Shown here piece after piece: positions 15,710 through 27,720 of a DNA stretch of 64,000 nucleotides. Below the pieces are notes generated by a model, which had not been told where the DNA came from, searched no databases, and saw nothing but the letters and a program-made list of their open reading frames with translations. Both the position numbers and the translations under genes were made by a program. The stretch is taken from positions 1-64,000 of the forward strand of contig NZ_JAEMUW010000016.1 in assembly GCF_016598485.1 (NCBI RefSeq), written 5' to 3'. This stretch comes from Micromonospora coerulea (GTDB lineage: Bacteria; Actinomycetota; Actinomycetes; Mycobacteriales; Micromonosporaceae). Every line of letters begins with the position of its first letter. Within the stretch, counting starts at the first letter, position 1.

Positions 15710-16141
15710 GTGCAGGACACCCGCGCTCTCGCCCTGACGTTCGAGGTGAGCGGCCTGCCCCCGGTCAAGACCGAGGCCCTGTCCATCTTCGCCGCCGGGC
15801 ACCGGCAGGCGACGCGGGTCCGCGCCCTGCTCCAGGCGGCCTGCACCGCCGCCCAGCAGACCGGCTGGACCCCGCTCGCCGGGCCGATCGAGGTGGACCT
15901 GACGCTGCGTTGCCCGCCCGGGCACCGCACCTCCGACGCCAGCACGCTGCTGGGCGGGGTGTGCGCGGTGCTGCAGGACAAGAAGCGGGTGGCGAACATC
16001 GGGCTGGCCCACCTCGGCGTGCTCGTCGACGTCGCCCTCTACGACGACGACCGGCAGATCCGCCGGCTGTCGTACATCGAGGAGCCGGCGGAGGACTTCT
16101 CGTACCAGGTCCGGGTGGCCGCCGTACCCACCGTGGTTTGA
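15710..16141 (+). CDS. RusA-like small protein
   Basis: The 143-aa product resembles RusA-type Holliday-junction resolvases in layout. A strand (LALTFEVSGLPPVK) and helix lead to PIEVDLTLRCPP, then TSDASTLLGGVCAVLQDK where RusA has its D-x-D-N helix, and ALYDDDRQIRRLSYIEEP where RusA has its W-DD-x-Q-V strand. The aspartates DDD and SDA could be the metal site, but one RusA aspartate position is not conserved, so activity is uncertain. GTG 15710 follows a strong GAGGAGG. It precedes a 91-aa gene by 47 nt. Confidence 0.5.
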   Translation: MQDTRALALTFEVSGLPPVKTEALSIFAAGHRQATRVRALLQAACTAAQQTGWTPLAGPIEVDLTLRCPPGHRTSDASTLLGGVCAVLQDKKRVANIGLAHLGVLVDVALYDDDRQIRRLSYIEEPAEDFSYQVRVAAVPTVV

Positions 16142-16188
16142 CCGACGGCCGCGGTGGGGTACCGCGGACGCCGATGAAGGGAGTGCCG

Positions 16189-16464
16189 ATGTCGGAGCCA
16201 CATGTCACGCTCGACCCGACCGGGCTGGATCCCGTGCAACAGAAGCTGCGCGGCGCGCTGGAGGATCAGCTGACCTCGGCCCTGCAGGCGGCCACCGAAC
16301 GGATCCGCGCCAGCTACGCGGGTGAGCCGGTCGAGGAGGTCTGCCGTCGGCTGCTCGACGAGACCCGCACCGGGCTGCACCCGGACATCGCCGCCGGCTT
16401 CAATCCGGACATGGACGAGTTCTGTCGGGTGGCCGTGGCGATCGTCCGGGGCGGGGCTTCCTGA
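16189..16464 (+). CDS. Hypothetical protein, 91 aa
   Basis: The small acidic helical protein starts MSEPHVTLDPTGLDPVQQKL and ends with FNPDMDEFCRVAVAIVRGGAS. No family is recognised. ATG 16189 has GAAGGGA about 7 nt upstream; an in-frame ATG at 16174 is less likely. It is probably cotranscribed with the RusA-like gene and is followed by a strong hairpin. Confidence 0.65.
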   Translation: MSEPHVTLDPTGLDPVQQKLRGALEDQLTSALQAATERIRASYAGEPVEEVCRRLLDETRTGLHPDIAAGFNPDMDEFCRVAVAIVRGGAS

Positions 16465-16474
16465 GGCACGCCAC

Positions 16475-16503
16475 GACCGCGCCGACACCGTGTCGGCGCG
16501 GTC
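16475..16503. terminator. Bidirectional hairpin terminator
   Basis: A 14-bp perfect inverted repeat, GACCGCGCCGACAC / GTGTCGGCGCGGTC, lies in the 52-nt gap between convergent genes ending at 16464 and 16517. There is no U tract, as is usual for terminators in high-G+C actinobacteria. Confidence 0.7.
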
Positions 16504-16516
16504 GCGCTGTGCCCGG

Positions 16517-17236
16517 TCAGCTCCGGCGCACGTCGACCGAGACCACGTGCAGCCCGTCGGGCCGGGTCGACTCCGCAAGTCGGACCGGCAACGGCGCGCC
16601 CGCGGTACGCAGCCCGAGGCCGAAGCCGAGGCGTCCCTCGAAGTCGCCGGCCGGTGCCCAGCCGCGCAGGGTCGAATAGCCGATGGCCGGGGCCGGGGCG
16701 GCGTAGCTGATCCGACCGCTGTTCAGGTGGCCCTGCGCCGGGTCGAAGCGGACCGACAGGTACCCGTCGCCGGGCAGGTCGATCGGGTCGCCGCTGCCGT
16801 CGGACTCGACCCGCGAGACGAGGGCCACCTCGTAGCTCGGCGTCGAACCGCGGAAGGCGAAGGTGATCCGGCTGAACCCCTCCGTCGGATGGTCGCCGAC
16901 CCGGATGTCGACCAGGACGGGCAACGGCTCGCCGGGCGCCGGGGTGACGGGCACCCGCACGGTGTGGGCGATCCGGGCCGGCGTGGTGGGCGCCGCCCAC
17001 CCGTACGTCACCCGCCAGTCGCCCGCGGCTGGGCTCGGCCTGGCGGTCGGACCTGCGGTGGTGGGGGCGGGTGCGGTGGGAGGCCCGCTGGTCGCGGGCA
17101 TGGTGGCGGCGGTCGCGCTGGGCGCGGGCGTCGTCGACGGTGCCGAGGACGCGCCGTCACGGTCGGTCGTGCAGGCGGCCGCCGCGAGCAGCACGACCAG
17201 GCTGGCGAGCAGTGGTACGCGCTGAGGTGTCATCAC
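16517..17236 (-). CDS. AMIN-like domain lipoprotein
   Basis: The 239-aa product has a signal peptide with lipobox AAAC (lipid-modified Cys22). A Thr/Pro/Ala-rich linker of about 50 residues follows, then an AMIN-like domain: VLVDIRVGDHPTEGFSRITFAFRGSTPSYEVALV, GSGDPIDLPGDGYLSVRF and a C-terminal LHVVSVDVRRS. AMIN-like domains bind cell-wall polymers or help localise envelope enzymes in other bacteria. The present role is unknown, but the protein should be anchored on the outer face of the membrane. ATG 17233 is an equally good start. Confidence 0.8.
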   Translation of the reverse strand: MMTPQRVPLLASLVVLLAAAACTTDRDGASSAPSTTPAPSATAATMPATSGPPTAPAPTTAGPTARPSPAAGDWRVTYGWAAPTTPARIAHTVRVPVTPAPGEPLPVLVDIRVGDHPTEGFSRITFAFRGSTPSYEVALVSRVESDGSGDPIDLPGDGYLSVRFDPAQGHLNSGRISYAAPAPAIGYSTLRGWAPAGDFEGRLGFGLGLRTAGAPLPVRLAESTRPDGLHVVSVDVRRS

Positions 17237-17377
17237 TCAGTCTGACTCCGGCCGAACATCCGCAACAGAGGCGATCGTCCATTTCGGCTGAAGGGTCGGT
17301 CGCCACGGCACTGGCACAGGGGCCGTCTCAACGGGCCACCCGGCAACCGGAGTCAGTGGTGACCTTCGGGTACGCGA

Positions 17378-17968
17378 TCAGTCGGTGTCGGCGGTTCCCA
17401 GCGACTCAGCCGGAAGACCAGCGGGCCGCAGCCCCCCGATTCCGCTGGACGCCTCTTGACTTTTCGGCGTCACCGTCGGGCAGCCCTGCAGACATCTCCG
17501 GTAGAGGATCCGGTTGTTCAGATCGGGATCGCCCACGTAGAAGACCAGGACCGTCTCACCGTCCCGCCCCTCGGCCTCGACCGGAATGCTTCCGGCGGTC
17601 GACCTGCCAGCGAGGACGCGGACGCGGAGGTTGACCACACTCTGCGGCCCCTCGGGGTAGCCGAGGGCGGTGTCTGTCGACCACCGCCCGGATCCGGGGA
17701 GCTTGTCGCGCTTCCCGTCGAACCCATCAGGAAGCACCCCGAATTCGATGAACTTCTGATAAGGCAGGTTGGTGGCGGCGAACGAGCCGTTCTCGTCGAA
17801 TTGCAGGACGGATCCGTCCTTGTCGTTCTGCCACACACCGACCACGTCTGCCGCCTTCAGATCGATATCGGTCTGCCGCGAAGACGAGTCCGGGCCCGCT
17901 CCGAAGCAACCAGCGGCGACCACGAGAGCCACGGCAGCGACCAGGAGCGTCCCGCAGTTAATCTTCAA
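17378..17968 (-). CDS. Hypothetical lipoprotein, 196 aa
   Basis: The signal peptide ends in VAAGC, with lipid attachment at Cys21. The mature part contains ADVVGVWQNDKDGSVLQFDENGSFAATNLP, a lipocalin-like pattern in which a W-x-N/G strand is followed by a G-x-L-x-F-x-x-x-G-x-F strand. It carries two later cysteines (CLQGC) that could form a disulfide. It is an exported protein of unknown ligand. The start is ATG 17968. Confidence 0.7.
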   Translation of the reverse strand: MKINCGTLLVAAVALVVAAGCFGAGPDSSSRQTDIDLKAADVVGVWQNDKDGSVLQFDENGSFAATNLPYQKFIEFGVLPDGFDGKRDKLPGSGRWSTDTALGYPEGPQSVVNLRVRVLAGRSTAGSIPVEAEGRDGETVLVFYVGDPDLNNRILYRRCLQGCPTVTPKSQEASSGIGGLRPAGLPAESLGTADTD

Positions 17969-18363
17969 CGTCTGCTCCCTGTCACCCGGCTTCCCTGGAC
18001 ATCACCAAGGCACGGAGGGCCAGCCGTCACGGCCGGGCGAGCAACCGCCGGGGACGGGTCAGGACCGGGTCCGCAACTCCCCGGTCCTGACCCCCAGCCG
18101 TCCGGTGTGGTAGCGGAATTCGCCGTGCGAGCGCGGCGGGCGTGGCACGCCGCCCACGCCGGGCTCAACACGGCGAGCCGGCCCGCATGCACTCAGCTCC
18201 ACGGTGCCCAACTACCGGACTTCGGCGCGTCCCCGACTCACCCCGAAGAGCCGTGAACGCGGGCCCAGGTTAGGCATCCCGCCGCAGGCCGGACAAGCTT
18301 TTCCGAACCCGGCAGAGTGTGATTGATGCCAACGTTGAAATGCGGCATGTCGGCGTAACAGCC
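17969..18363. other. Intergenic region with hairpins, no gene seen
   Basis: This 395-nt gap follows the DUF4184 gene and precedes the lipoprotein gene, both on the minus strand. It contains a 13-bp stem GGGTCAGGACCGG / CCGGTCCTGACCC (18056-18093) and a smaller GGCGTGG/CCACGCC stem (18139-18160). The first is a plausible terminator. No open frame with credible coding character was found. Confidence 0.6.
18056..18093. terminator. Hairpin, probable terminator
   Basis: GGGTCAGGACCGG pairs with CCGGTCCTGACCC across a 12-nt loop. It lies about 270 nt downstream of the minus-strand DUF4184 gene and upstream of the next minus-strand gene, so it may end the first transcript or form part of the second gene's leader. 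Confidence 0.5.
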
Positions 18364-19149
18364 TCAGCCGGAAAGACGCTGTTTCTCCACGAAGCGACCG
18401 GTCCGCCCAGCGCCCCGACCGGCCTCGTGACGGCCGGCCGCGGCGGCGCCGGCGATCAACGCGAGCGCGCCCAGGTGCAGCAGCCGCACCCCGCCCGGGG
18501 CGGGCACCGTGGCGTACGGCAGCGCCGGCAGCACCGCCGCCCCGGCGGCCGTGACGGCCAGCGCCACCCCCCAGAAGACGGCGGGTCGGGCCACTGGCGC
18601 CGGCGGGCGTACGCCGTCAAAGATCTCATGCCGGCGCGCGGCGCGCAGCGCCAGGGCGACCACGACGACGGCACCGACCACCGTACTGAGCAGGTCGGCG
18701 AAGAACCACCAGTACATGCCGGTGAGCGCGTGCCAGTCCACGCCGAAGGCGCGCAGCCACTGGTCGGTGTGGGTGACCCGGTCCCAGCCGACGTGGCTGG
18801 CCGCGCCGAGCAGCGCCGAGCAGACGACGACCTGCCAGGGATGCCGGACACCGGCGAGCGCGGCGTGGTCCCGCCAGGCGAAGGCTCGCTGGCCGGGCAG
18901 GTGCACCGCGATCCCCGCGATCGTCCGGCGGACGATCCAGGCGTAGCAGAGCGCCACCGGCAGGCACCACCAGAGCAGTCCGCCCACCGTGTGGGTGCGC
19001 AGCCCGAGGTCGAACCGGGTGCCGCTGAACAGGTAGGCGACGTCCGGCGACACGGCGCCGGTGGCCAGCGCCACCCCGTCGAACCAGCGCGGACGCCACA
19101 GCTTCAGCGGCAGCACCGCGGCGAGGTGCGACGGGAAGGTCAGCGGCAC
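18364..19149 (-). CDS. DUF4184 membrane protein
   Basis: The 261-aa polytopic membrane protein starts MPLTFPSHLAAVLPLKLW, the family signature (PLTFPSH..A..P). It continues with GAVSPDVAYLF, RTHTVGGLLWWCLPVAL and ASHVGWDRVTHTDQW. The conserved His and Asp residues (SH, SPD, HT, SH..WD, TH) resemble those of membrane-bound metal-dependent hydrolases of the DUF457/YdjM type, and about six hydrophobic helices are present. The substrate is unknown. It sits 21 nt downstream of the HAD gene on the same strand. Confidence 0.85.
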   Translation of the reverse strand: MPLTFPSHLAAVLPLKLWRPRWFDGVALATGAVSPDVAYLFSGTRFDLGLRTHTVGGLLWWCLPVALCYAWIVRRTIAGIAVHLPGQRAFAWRDHAALAGVRHPWQVVVCSALLGAASHVGWDRVTHTDQWLRAFGVDWHALTGMYWWFFADLLSTVVGAVVVVALALRAARRHEIFDGVRPPAPVARPAVFWGVALAVTAAGAAVLPALPYATVPAPGGVRLLHLGALALIAGAAAAGRHEAGRGAGRTGRFVEKQRLSG

Positions 19150-19170
19150 GACCAGAACGTTACCGGTGGA

Positions 19171-19869
19171 TCAGAAGACCCGGAGTAGGTCCGCAAAGGC
19201 CGCCAACCGGACCACCCCGTTGTCGGTCGGGTCCAGCTCGTCGTACTCCAGCACCCAGGTGTTCTCGTTCGGGATGAAGACCGCGTTCAGGCCGGCGGCC
19301 CGGGCCGGCAGGATGTCCGACCGCGGGGAGTTCCCGATCATCCACGCCCCGGCCGGGTCGAACCCGTGCTCGGCGGTCAGCCAGCGGTACGTGTCGACGT
19401 CCTTCTCCGGCACGATGTGCGCGGCGCGGAAGTGGCGCAGCAGGCCCGACGCGTCCAGCTTGCGCTGCTGCTCCTCCTGCTCCCCCTTGGTGAGCAGTAG
19501 CAGCTCGTGGCGGGTGGCCAGGTCGTCCAACGTCTCCGCGACCCCCGGCATCAGCTCGACGCTGTGGCCGACCAGCGCCGCGGCCAGCTCGTCGAGCTCG
19601 GTACGCTCCCGCTCGGTGGCTGGCCGCGCGCGCAACCGCTCCAGGCACTCCGCCAGGCTGCGCAGGAAGACCTTGCTGCCGTAGCCGTGCGCGACCGCGT
19701 TGGCCCGCTCGATGTCGTCGAGGACGGCCCGGATCTCGGTGCGGTCCAGCGTGGGGTGCTCCAGCCAGTCCAGGAAGTCGTCGATCACCCGCTCGAAGAG
19801 GACGTTGTTCTCCCAGAGCGTGTCGTCGGCGTCGAAGATGAGCACCGTCGCGTCCCGGCGCTGTGGCAT
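19171..19869 (-). CDS. HAD-superfamily hydrolase
   Basis: The 232-aa product has all four HAD motifs: motif I LIFDADDTLWEN (nucleophile Asp and acid/base Asp), motif II LLLLTKG, a motif III lysine in IVPEKDVDTY, and motif IV MIGNSPRSDILPARAAGLNAVFIP. The helical cap (residues about 20-95) places it with subfamily I phosphatases that act on small phosphorylated metabolites. The substrate cannot be predicted. ATG 19869 gives MPQRRDATVLIFDAD; GAAGGGGT precedes it. Confidence 0.9.
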   Translation of the reverse strand: MPQRRDATVLIFDADDTLWENNVLFERVIDDFLDWLEHPTLDRTEIRAVLDDIERANAVAHGYGSKVFLRSLAECLERLRARPATERERTELDELAAALVGHSVELMPGVAETLDDLATRHELLLLTKGEQEEQQRKLDASGLLRHFRAAHIVPEKDVDTYRWLTAEHGFDPAGAWMIGNSPRSDILPARAAGLNAVFIPNENTWVLEYDELDPTDNGVVRLAAFADLLRVF

Positions 19870-20085
19870 CGTGTCACCCCTTCCGTGTGCTGGACCGGGA
19901 CACGCTACTGCACCCGGGCCGCCGGGACAGCCGGGTTTCCGGACGCGGCGGCGCGGACGGCGCCCGGGTGGCGCGGGAAGGACCCCCGGGCCGGCCGGAC
20001 GGCCGGTGGGAACTGGCCGAACGCTGAGGCACCGGCGGCGGGAACCCGACTGCGCGTACCCGGCCCGGCGCGGGACGCTTCGGCG

Positions 20086-21435
20086 ATGACGACCTTTCGT
20101 GATCATCCACAAACGACCCGGGGCCGGCCGGAGGGCCGGCGCCTGCGTCGGCGGAGGGCGGCCGCCGGACTGGTGGCCGCGCTCGTCGCGGCGGGCACCG
20201 CGCTCCCCGCGACCCCGGCCCTCGCCGTCAACGCCCCGCACACCACCGTGGTCAGCGCCGACCCGGCGAACTGGACGCCACACGCGCTCGACGGCACCGT
20301 CTACCGGATCCTCCAGATCGGCAACCGGGTGTACCTGGCCGGTTCCTTCACCAAGGTCCGCAACGCGGGCGCCACCGCGGAGATGGCCATGCCCCGGCTG
20401 GTGGCCTTCGACGCCACCACCGGCCGGATCGACACCACCTTCCGTCCGGTGGTCAACGGGACGGTGCGGGCCCTCGCCGCGTCCGCCGACGGGAAGTCGC
20501 TCTACGTCGGTGGGGCGTTCACCTCGGTCAACGGGGCCGCCGCGCCGCGGGTGGCCCGGATCGACGCGGCCACCGGGGCGCGGGTCGCCGGCTTCGCCCC
20601 GGCCGCGCTCAACAACCAGGTCAACGACATGCGGCTGGTCGGCGGTCGGCTGGTCGTGGGCGGGGCGTTCCAGACCGTGGCCGGGGTGACCCGTCGCGGC
20701 CTGGCGGCGCTCAACGCGACCACCGGCGCCGCCGACGCGTCGGTGAACCTGCGGCTCGACGGCCCCCGGACCACCGCCACCGGGGTCACCGCCCCGGTCA
20801 AGGTGGAGGCCCTGGACGTCTCCGCCGACGGCACCCGGTTGATCTTCGTGGGGAACTTCAGCACGGTGGCCGGGCAGACCCGCCACCAGCTCGCGGTCGC
20901 GGGGCTGACGGCCGCCGGCGCCACGCTCTCCGGCTGGGCGACCGACCGGTACCAGCCGGGCTGTTCGAGCAGCTTCCCGTCGTACCTGCGCGGGGTGGAC
21001 ATCTCGCCGGACGGCAGCTGGTTCGTCGCGGTCACCACCGGCTACATGTACACCGGCCGGCTGTGCGACGCCGCGGCCCGCTTCGAGTTCGGCGCGGCGA
21101 CCGGCGGCAAGCAGCCGACCTGGGTGAACTACACCGGCGGGGACACCCTGCTCTCGGTGGCGATCACCGGTGCGGCGGTCTACGTCGGCGGGCACCAGCG
21201 CTGGCTGGACAACCCGTTCGGCCGCAACTCGGCCGGAGCCGGGGCGGTGTCCCGCCCGGGTATCGGGGCGATCCACCCGGTCACCGGCAAGGCCCTGGCG
21301 TGGAACCCCACCAAGGACCGGGGCGTCGGCACCGCCGAGCTGTACGCCACCGACCGGGGTCTGTTCGTCGGCAGTGACACCGTCACCGTGGCCGGCGAGT
21401 ACCACGCGCGGGTGGCCTTCTTCCCGCTGCCCTGA
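20086..21435 (+). CDS. Secreted beta-propeller-like (delta-60 repeat type) protein
   Basis: The 449-aa product has a twin-arginine-like or long basic Sec signal (RRLRRRRAAAGLVAALVAAGTALPATPALA), cleaved near residue 47. The rest is a series of about 50-residue repeats. Each has a V-Y-V/L-G-G-x-F-x-x-V element (VYLAGSFTKVRN, LYVGGAFTSVNG, LVVGGAFQTVAG, LIFVGNFSTVAG, VYVGGHQRW) followed by R-L-A-A-x-D-x-x-T-G. This fits delta-60-like or propeller folds of extracellular actinobacterial proteins. Two cysteines may form a disulfide. No enzymatic residue is evident; an adhesive or binding role is inference. Confidence 0.8.
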   Translation: MTTFRDHPQTTRGRPEGRRLRRRRAAAGLVAALVAAGTALPATPALAVNAPHTTVVSADPANWTPHALDGTVYRILQIGNRVYLAGSFTKVRNAGATAEMAMPRLVAFDATTGRIDTTFRPVVNGTVRALAASADGKSLYVGGAFTSVNGAAAPRVARIDAATGARVAGFAPAALNNQVNDMRLVGGRLVVGGAFQTVAGVTRRGLAALNATTGAADASVNLRLDGPRTTATGVTAPVKVEALDVSADGTRLIFVGNFSTVAGQTRHQLAVAGLTAAGATLSGWATDRYQPGCSSSFPSYLRGVDISPDGSWFVAVTTGYMYTGRLCDAAARFEFGAATGGKQPTWVNYTGGDTLLSVAITGAAVYVGGHQRWLDNPFGRNSAGAGAVSRPGIGAIHPVTGKALAWNPTKDRGVGTAELYATDRGLFVGSDTVTVAGEYHARVAFFPLP

Positions 21436-21440
21436 ACCGC

Positions 21441-21472
21441 GCCGGGGGCGGGCCGTCCGGCCCGCCCCCGGC
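21441..21472. terminator. Bidirectional terminator hairpin
   Basis: A perfect 14-bp stem, GCCGGGGGCGGGCC / GGCCCGCCCCCGGC, with loop GTCC fills the 40-nt gap between convergent genes ending at 21435 and 21476. Confidence 0.85.
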
Positions 21473-21475
21473 CGG

Positions 21476-24181
<2,706 letters not shown>

Positions 24182-24223
24182 TGTCGTCGTGGCGTATTGC
24201 ACCTCGCCGCCGGTGGAGGAAAA

Positions 24224-26164
24224 TTGATCGACATTGGTTTCGGTACGCAGGTCTGCGGCGAGTTGGCCAGCGCGGCCACCCGGGAATGGCTGATCCCGGA
24301 CGGCCGGGGCGGCTACGCGATGGGCACGGTGAGCGGGCTGCGGACCCGCCGCTACCACGGGCTGCTGGTGGTGGCCGGCGACCGGCCGGCGACCCGCCGG
24401 GTCGGGCTGGTCAGCCTGGACCCGGCGGTCACCCTGCCCTCCGGTGCCCGGGTCCGCCTCGGCGCCCACGAGTGGGCCTCCGGTGAGGTGGACCCGCGCG
24501 GCTTCGAGCAGCTGGAGCGGTTCGCCCTCGTCGACGGGGTGCCGCGCTGGCGGTGGCGGATCGGCGACGTGGTGATCGAGCGGGAGATCGCCATGGCGTA
24601 CGGCCGCTCCTGCGTGGCGGTGGTGCACCGGCTGGTGTCGGGCGGCCCGGTCCGGCTGGACCTGGCCGCGGTCTGCACCTGGCGGGACGCGCACGGCGAG
24701 CGCCGGGCGGACGGGCCGACCCCCCGGATGGAGCCGGCCGCCGGCGGGGCCGTGGTGGAGGGCGCGTTCCGGTTGGCCGGCCCGGACTGGACCCCCGAGG
24801 GGCAGTGGTGGCTGGGCGTGCACCACCGGGAGGAGGCGGCCCGCGGGCTCAACCCGGACGAGGATCTCTGGTACGCCGGCCGCTTCTCCGGCGTGCTGGC
24901 CGCACCGGGCGACACCGTCTCCGTGCTGGCCTGGGCGGACGACCTGGCCGAGGAGCCGGCCGCGGCGACCGCGGTGGTTGCGGCCGCCCGGCGGCGCAAC
25001 CGGGCGGTGGTGGCCGCGGCGAAGCCGGCCGACGCGGTGGCGGCCACGCTCGCCCTCGCCGCGGACGCATTCGTGGTGCGCACCGCCACCGGCCCCGACG
25101 TGGTCGCCGGTTACCCGTGGTTCGGTGCCTGGTCGCGGGACACGATGATCTCGTACGAGGGACTCTTCCTCGGCACCAACCGGGCCGACGAGGGGCGGGA
25201 GCTGCTGCGGTCGTACGCGGCGACGCTGTCGCAGGGCATGCTGGCGAACACCGCCGACACCGGGCGGGTGGAGTACAACACGGTCGACGGGACGCTGTGG
25301 TTCCTGCACGCGGTGAGCCGGCACGTGACCGTCACCGGAGACACCGACCTCGGCGACGAGCTGCTGCCCGCGCTGCACGCCGTGGTCGAGGCGCACCTGG
25401 CCGGCACCCGGTACGGCATCATGGTCGACCCGGCGGACGGGCTGATCACCCAGGGCGGCCCCCCGGGCGTGGCGTTGACCTGGATGGACGCCCGGGTGTA
25501 CGGGGTGCCGGTGACCCCGCGGACGGGCAAGCCGGTGGAGGTCAACGCGCTCTGGGTGAACGGGTTGGCCGGCCTGGCCGAGCTGACCGAAATGGTGGGC
25601 CGGGACGCCGGCGCGCTGTGGGGGCTGCACACCAGGGCGGGCGCCGCGTTCCGGAAGCGGTTCCCGGCGCCGGCCGGGTGGCTGCACGACGTGGTGGACG
25701 GCCCGGCGCCGGCGTATCCGCTGGGCGGGGCGGCGTACCACGACGACGATCTGCTCCGCCCGAACCAGCTGCTCGCCTGGTCGCTGCCGTATGCCCCACT
25801 GGAACCAAACGAGGCGGCGCTGCGGCGGATCACGGCGGGACTGTTCACCCCGCTCGGGCCGCGCAGCCTCGCCCCGGACTCGCCGGGCTTCGTGGGCCGG
25901 CACCGGGGCGGTCCGGCGGAGCGGGACGGCGGCTACCACCAGGGCACCGTCTGGCCGTGGCTGATCGGGCCGCTCGTCGACGCGCACCGCCGGGCCGGAC
26001 TGCCCACCGATGGCCTTTTGGTGGGGCTTGAGGGCCATTTGCGGGAATTTGGCCTGGGATCGGTGAGTGAGACGGCCGACGGGCTCGCGCCGCACGCCGC
26101 GACCGGCTGCCCGTTCCAGGCCTGGTCGGTCGCCGAGCTGCTGCGGGTCCGGCGGGCCGGATAG
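24224..26164 (+). CDS. Glycogen debranching-type enzyme (amylo-alpha-1,6-glucosidase)
   Basis: The 646-aa product has an N-terminal GDE_N_bis-like beta domain (EWLIPDGRGGYAMGTVSGLRTRRYHGLLV). A C-terminal GDE catalytic barrel follows, with WFGAWSRDTMISYEGL, LITQGGPPGVALTWMDARV, VEVNALWVNGL and GYHQGTVWPWLIGPLVDA. The acidic pair in W-S-R-D and T-W-M-D is typical of amylo-1,6-glucosidases of family GH133. It removes alpha-1,6-linked glucose stubs from glycogen-like polymers. Translation very probably starts at TTG 24224, because GGAGGA lies 4 nt upstream and no ATG or GTG fits the family N-terminus. It is divergent from the MGH1 gene and followed by a GT4 gene. Confidence 0.85.
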   Translation: MIDIGFGTQVCGELASAATREWLIPDGRGGYAMGTVSGLRTRRYHGLLVVAGDRPATRRVGLVSLDPAVTLPSGARVRLGAHEWASGEVDPRGFEQLERFALVDGVPRWRWRIGDVVIEREIAMAYGRSCVAVVHRLVSGGPVRLDLAAVCTWRDAHGERRADGPTPRMEPAAGGAVVEGAFRLAGPDWTPEGQWWLGVHHREEAARGLNPDEDLWYAGRFSGVLAAPGDTVSVLAWADDLAEEPAAATAVVAAARRRNRAVVAAAKPADAVAATLALAADAFVVRTATGPDVVAGYPWFGAWSRDTMISYEGLFLGTNRADEGRELLRSYAATLSQGMLANTADTGRVEYNTVDGTLWFLHAVSRHVTVTGDTDLGDELLPALHAVVEAHLAGTRYGIMVDPADGLITQGGPPGVALTWMDARVYGVPVTPRTGKPVEVNALWVNGLAGLAELTEMVGRDAGALWGLHTRAGAAFRKRFPAPAGWLHDVVDGPAPAYPLGGAAYHDDDLLRPNQLLAWSLPYAPLEPNEAALRRITAGLFTPLGPRSLAPDSPGFVGRHRGGPAERDGGYHQGTVWPWLIGPLVDAHRRAGLPTDGLLVGLEGHLREFGLGSVSETADGLAPHAATGCPFQAWSVAELLRVRRAG

Positions 26165-26309
26165 ACACGCGTTACACACCGGCAACGACCGCGTCTCCGC
26201 TGGTTATCGACCGTTCGGCAGGATTGGCCCCGACCCGGGCGGGACGACGGGCACCCGGCGAGGTGCCGGCCGTCGCGCGGCGAGGGAACAACTCAAAGGG
26301 GGCCGCCGC

Positions 26310-27641
26310 ATGTCACCTGACGCCGACGTGATCGACATCAACCCCGCCCGGCACCAGCGGGTGCTGATGCTCTCCTGGGAGTACCCGCCCGTGCTCGTCG
26401 GTGGGCTCGGCCGCCACGTGCACGCGCTCTCCGCGGCCCTGGCCGCCGCCGGCCACGAGGTCACCGTCGTCACCCGGCACGCCGAGGGCGCGCCGCTGGA
26501 GGAGTACGCCGACGGCGTCCGGATCCTGCGGGCCCCCGAGGACCCGGTCGCCTTCCCCCTCGCGACCGGCTCGCTGCTGGCCTGGACGATGGCCTTCAAC
26601 CACACCCTCACCCGGACCGCCCTGCGCGCCGCCGAGTCCGGCCCGTACGACGTCCTCCACGCCCACGACTGGCTGGTCGCGCACACCGCGGTCACCCTCG
26701 CCGAACACCTCGACCTGCCACTGGTCACCACCATCCACGCCACCGAGGCCGGCCGGCACCAGGGCTGGCTGCCGGCGGAGATGAACCGCACCATCCACGG
26801 CGTCGAACACTGGCTGAGCAACGCCTCGGCCCGGGTGATCGCCTGCTCCGGGTACATGCGCGACCAGGTGCACCGGCTCTTCGACGTACCGCCCGGGCGG
26901 ATCGACGTGGTCCCCAACGGGGTCGACGACCGGGCCTGGCACGCCCGGCCGCGAGCGGTCGCCGCCGCCCGGGCCCGCTACGCCGGGGACGGCCCGCTGG
27001 TCGGGTACGCCGGCCGGCTGGTCTACGAGAAGGGCGTGCAGCACCTCGTGCACGCCGTGCCGTACCTGCGGGACCGGCACCCGGGGCTGCGGGTGGTGAT
27101 CGCCGGCGACGGGCCGTACCGGGAGGAACTGGTCGCCGAGGCGCGGCGGCTACGCCTCGACGACACCGTGCGCTTCGCCGGCTTCCTGGACTCGACCCAA
27201 CTGCCGGCGGTGCTCGGCGCCACCGACGCCACCGTGATCCCCAGCCTCTACGAACCGTTCGGCATGATCGCCCTGGAGGCGGCCGCCGCCGGGGCGCCAC
27301 TCGCGGTGGCCCGCACCGGCGGGCTGGCCGAGATCGTCGAGTCCGGCGTGACCGGGGTGACCTTCCCGCACAGCGACCCGGGGGCCCTCGCCGGCGCGGT
27401 CAACCAGCTCCTCGGCGACGAGGTGTTCGCGCGGCGGGTGGCCCGGCGGGCCCGCACCATGGTCGCCGAGCGGTACGGCTGGTGCACCATCGCCGCCCGC
27501 ACCGCCACCAGCTACGCCGCCGCCCGGCGGGAGCACGGGTCGTTCCAGGCCCGTCGGGTCGCCGCCCTGCTGGCCGGTGGTCGCCCCCGGATCGCCATCC
27601 CGGACGGGAATCTGCTGACCTCGGAGGGGGCCGCCTGCTGA
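26310..27641 (+). CDS. GT4 glycosyltransferase, glycogen-synthase/Rv3032-like
   Basis: The 443-aa two-Rossmann (GT-B) transferase has an N-terminal MLSWEYPPVLVGGLGRHVHALSAAL, HAHDWLVAHTAVTLAE and TTIHATEAGRHQGWLPAEM. The C-terminal sugar-nucleotide site reads VGYAGRLVYEKGVQHLV and IPSLYEPFGMIALEAAAAGAPLAVARTGGLAE, with the E-x7-E motif. The N-terminal region matches the mycobacterial alpha-1,4-glucosyltransferase Rv3032 closely. With the adjoining debranching and MGH1-like genes this suggests synthesis and trimming of an alpha-glucan. The donor (ADP- or UDP-glucose) cannot be read from the sequence. Confidence 0.85.
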   Translation: MSPDADVIDINPARHQRVLMLSWEYPPVLVGGLGRHVHALSAALAAAGHEVTVVTRHAEGAPLEEYADGVRILRAPEDPVAFPLATGSLLAWTMAFNHTLTRTALRAAESGPYDVLHAHDWLVAHTAVTLAEHLDLPLVTTIHATEAGRHQGWLPAEMNRTIHGVEHWLSNASARVIACSGYMRDQVHRLFDVPPGRIDVVPNGVDDRAWHARPRAVAAARARYAGDGPLVGYAGRLVYEKGVQHLVHAVPYLRDRHPGLRVVIAGDGPYREELVAEARRLRLDDTVRFAGFLDSTQLPAVLGATDATVIPSLYEPFGMIALEAAAAGAPLAVARTGGLAEIVESGVTGVTFPHSDPGALAGAVNQLLGDEVFARRVARRARTMVAERYGWCTIAARTATSYAAARREHGSFQARRVAALLAGGRPRIAIPDGNLLTSEGAAC

Positions 27642-27720
27642 GCCGGCACCGCCCTGACGTCCGATAGGTCATACCCGATCCGTTGGCTAAGGTGGACGTC
27701 GACCAGCGGTGAGGAGAACC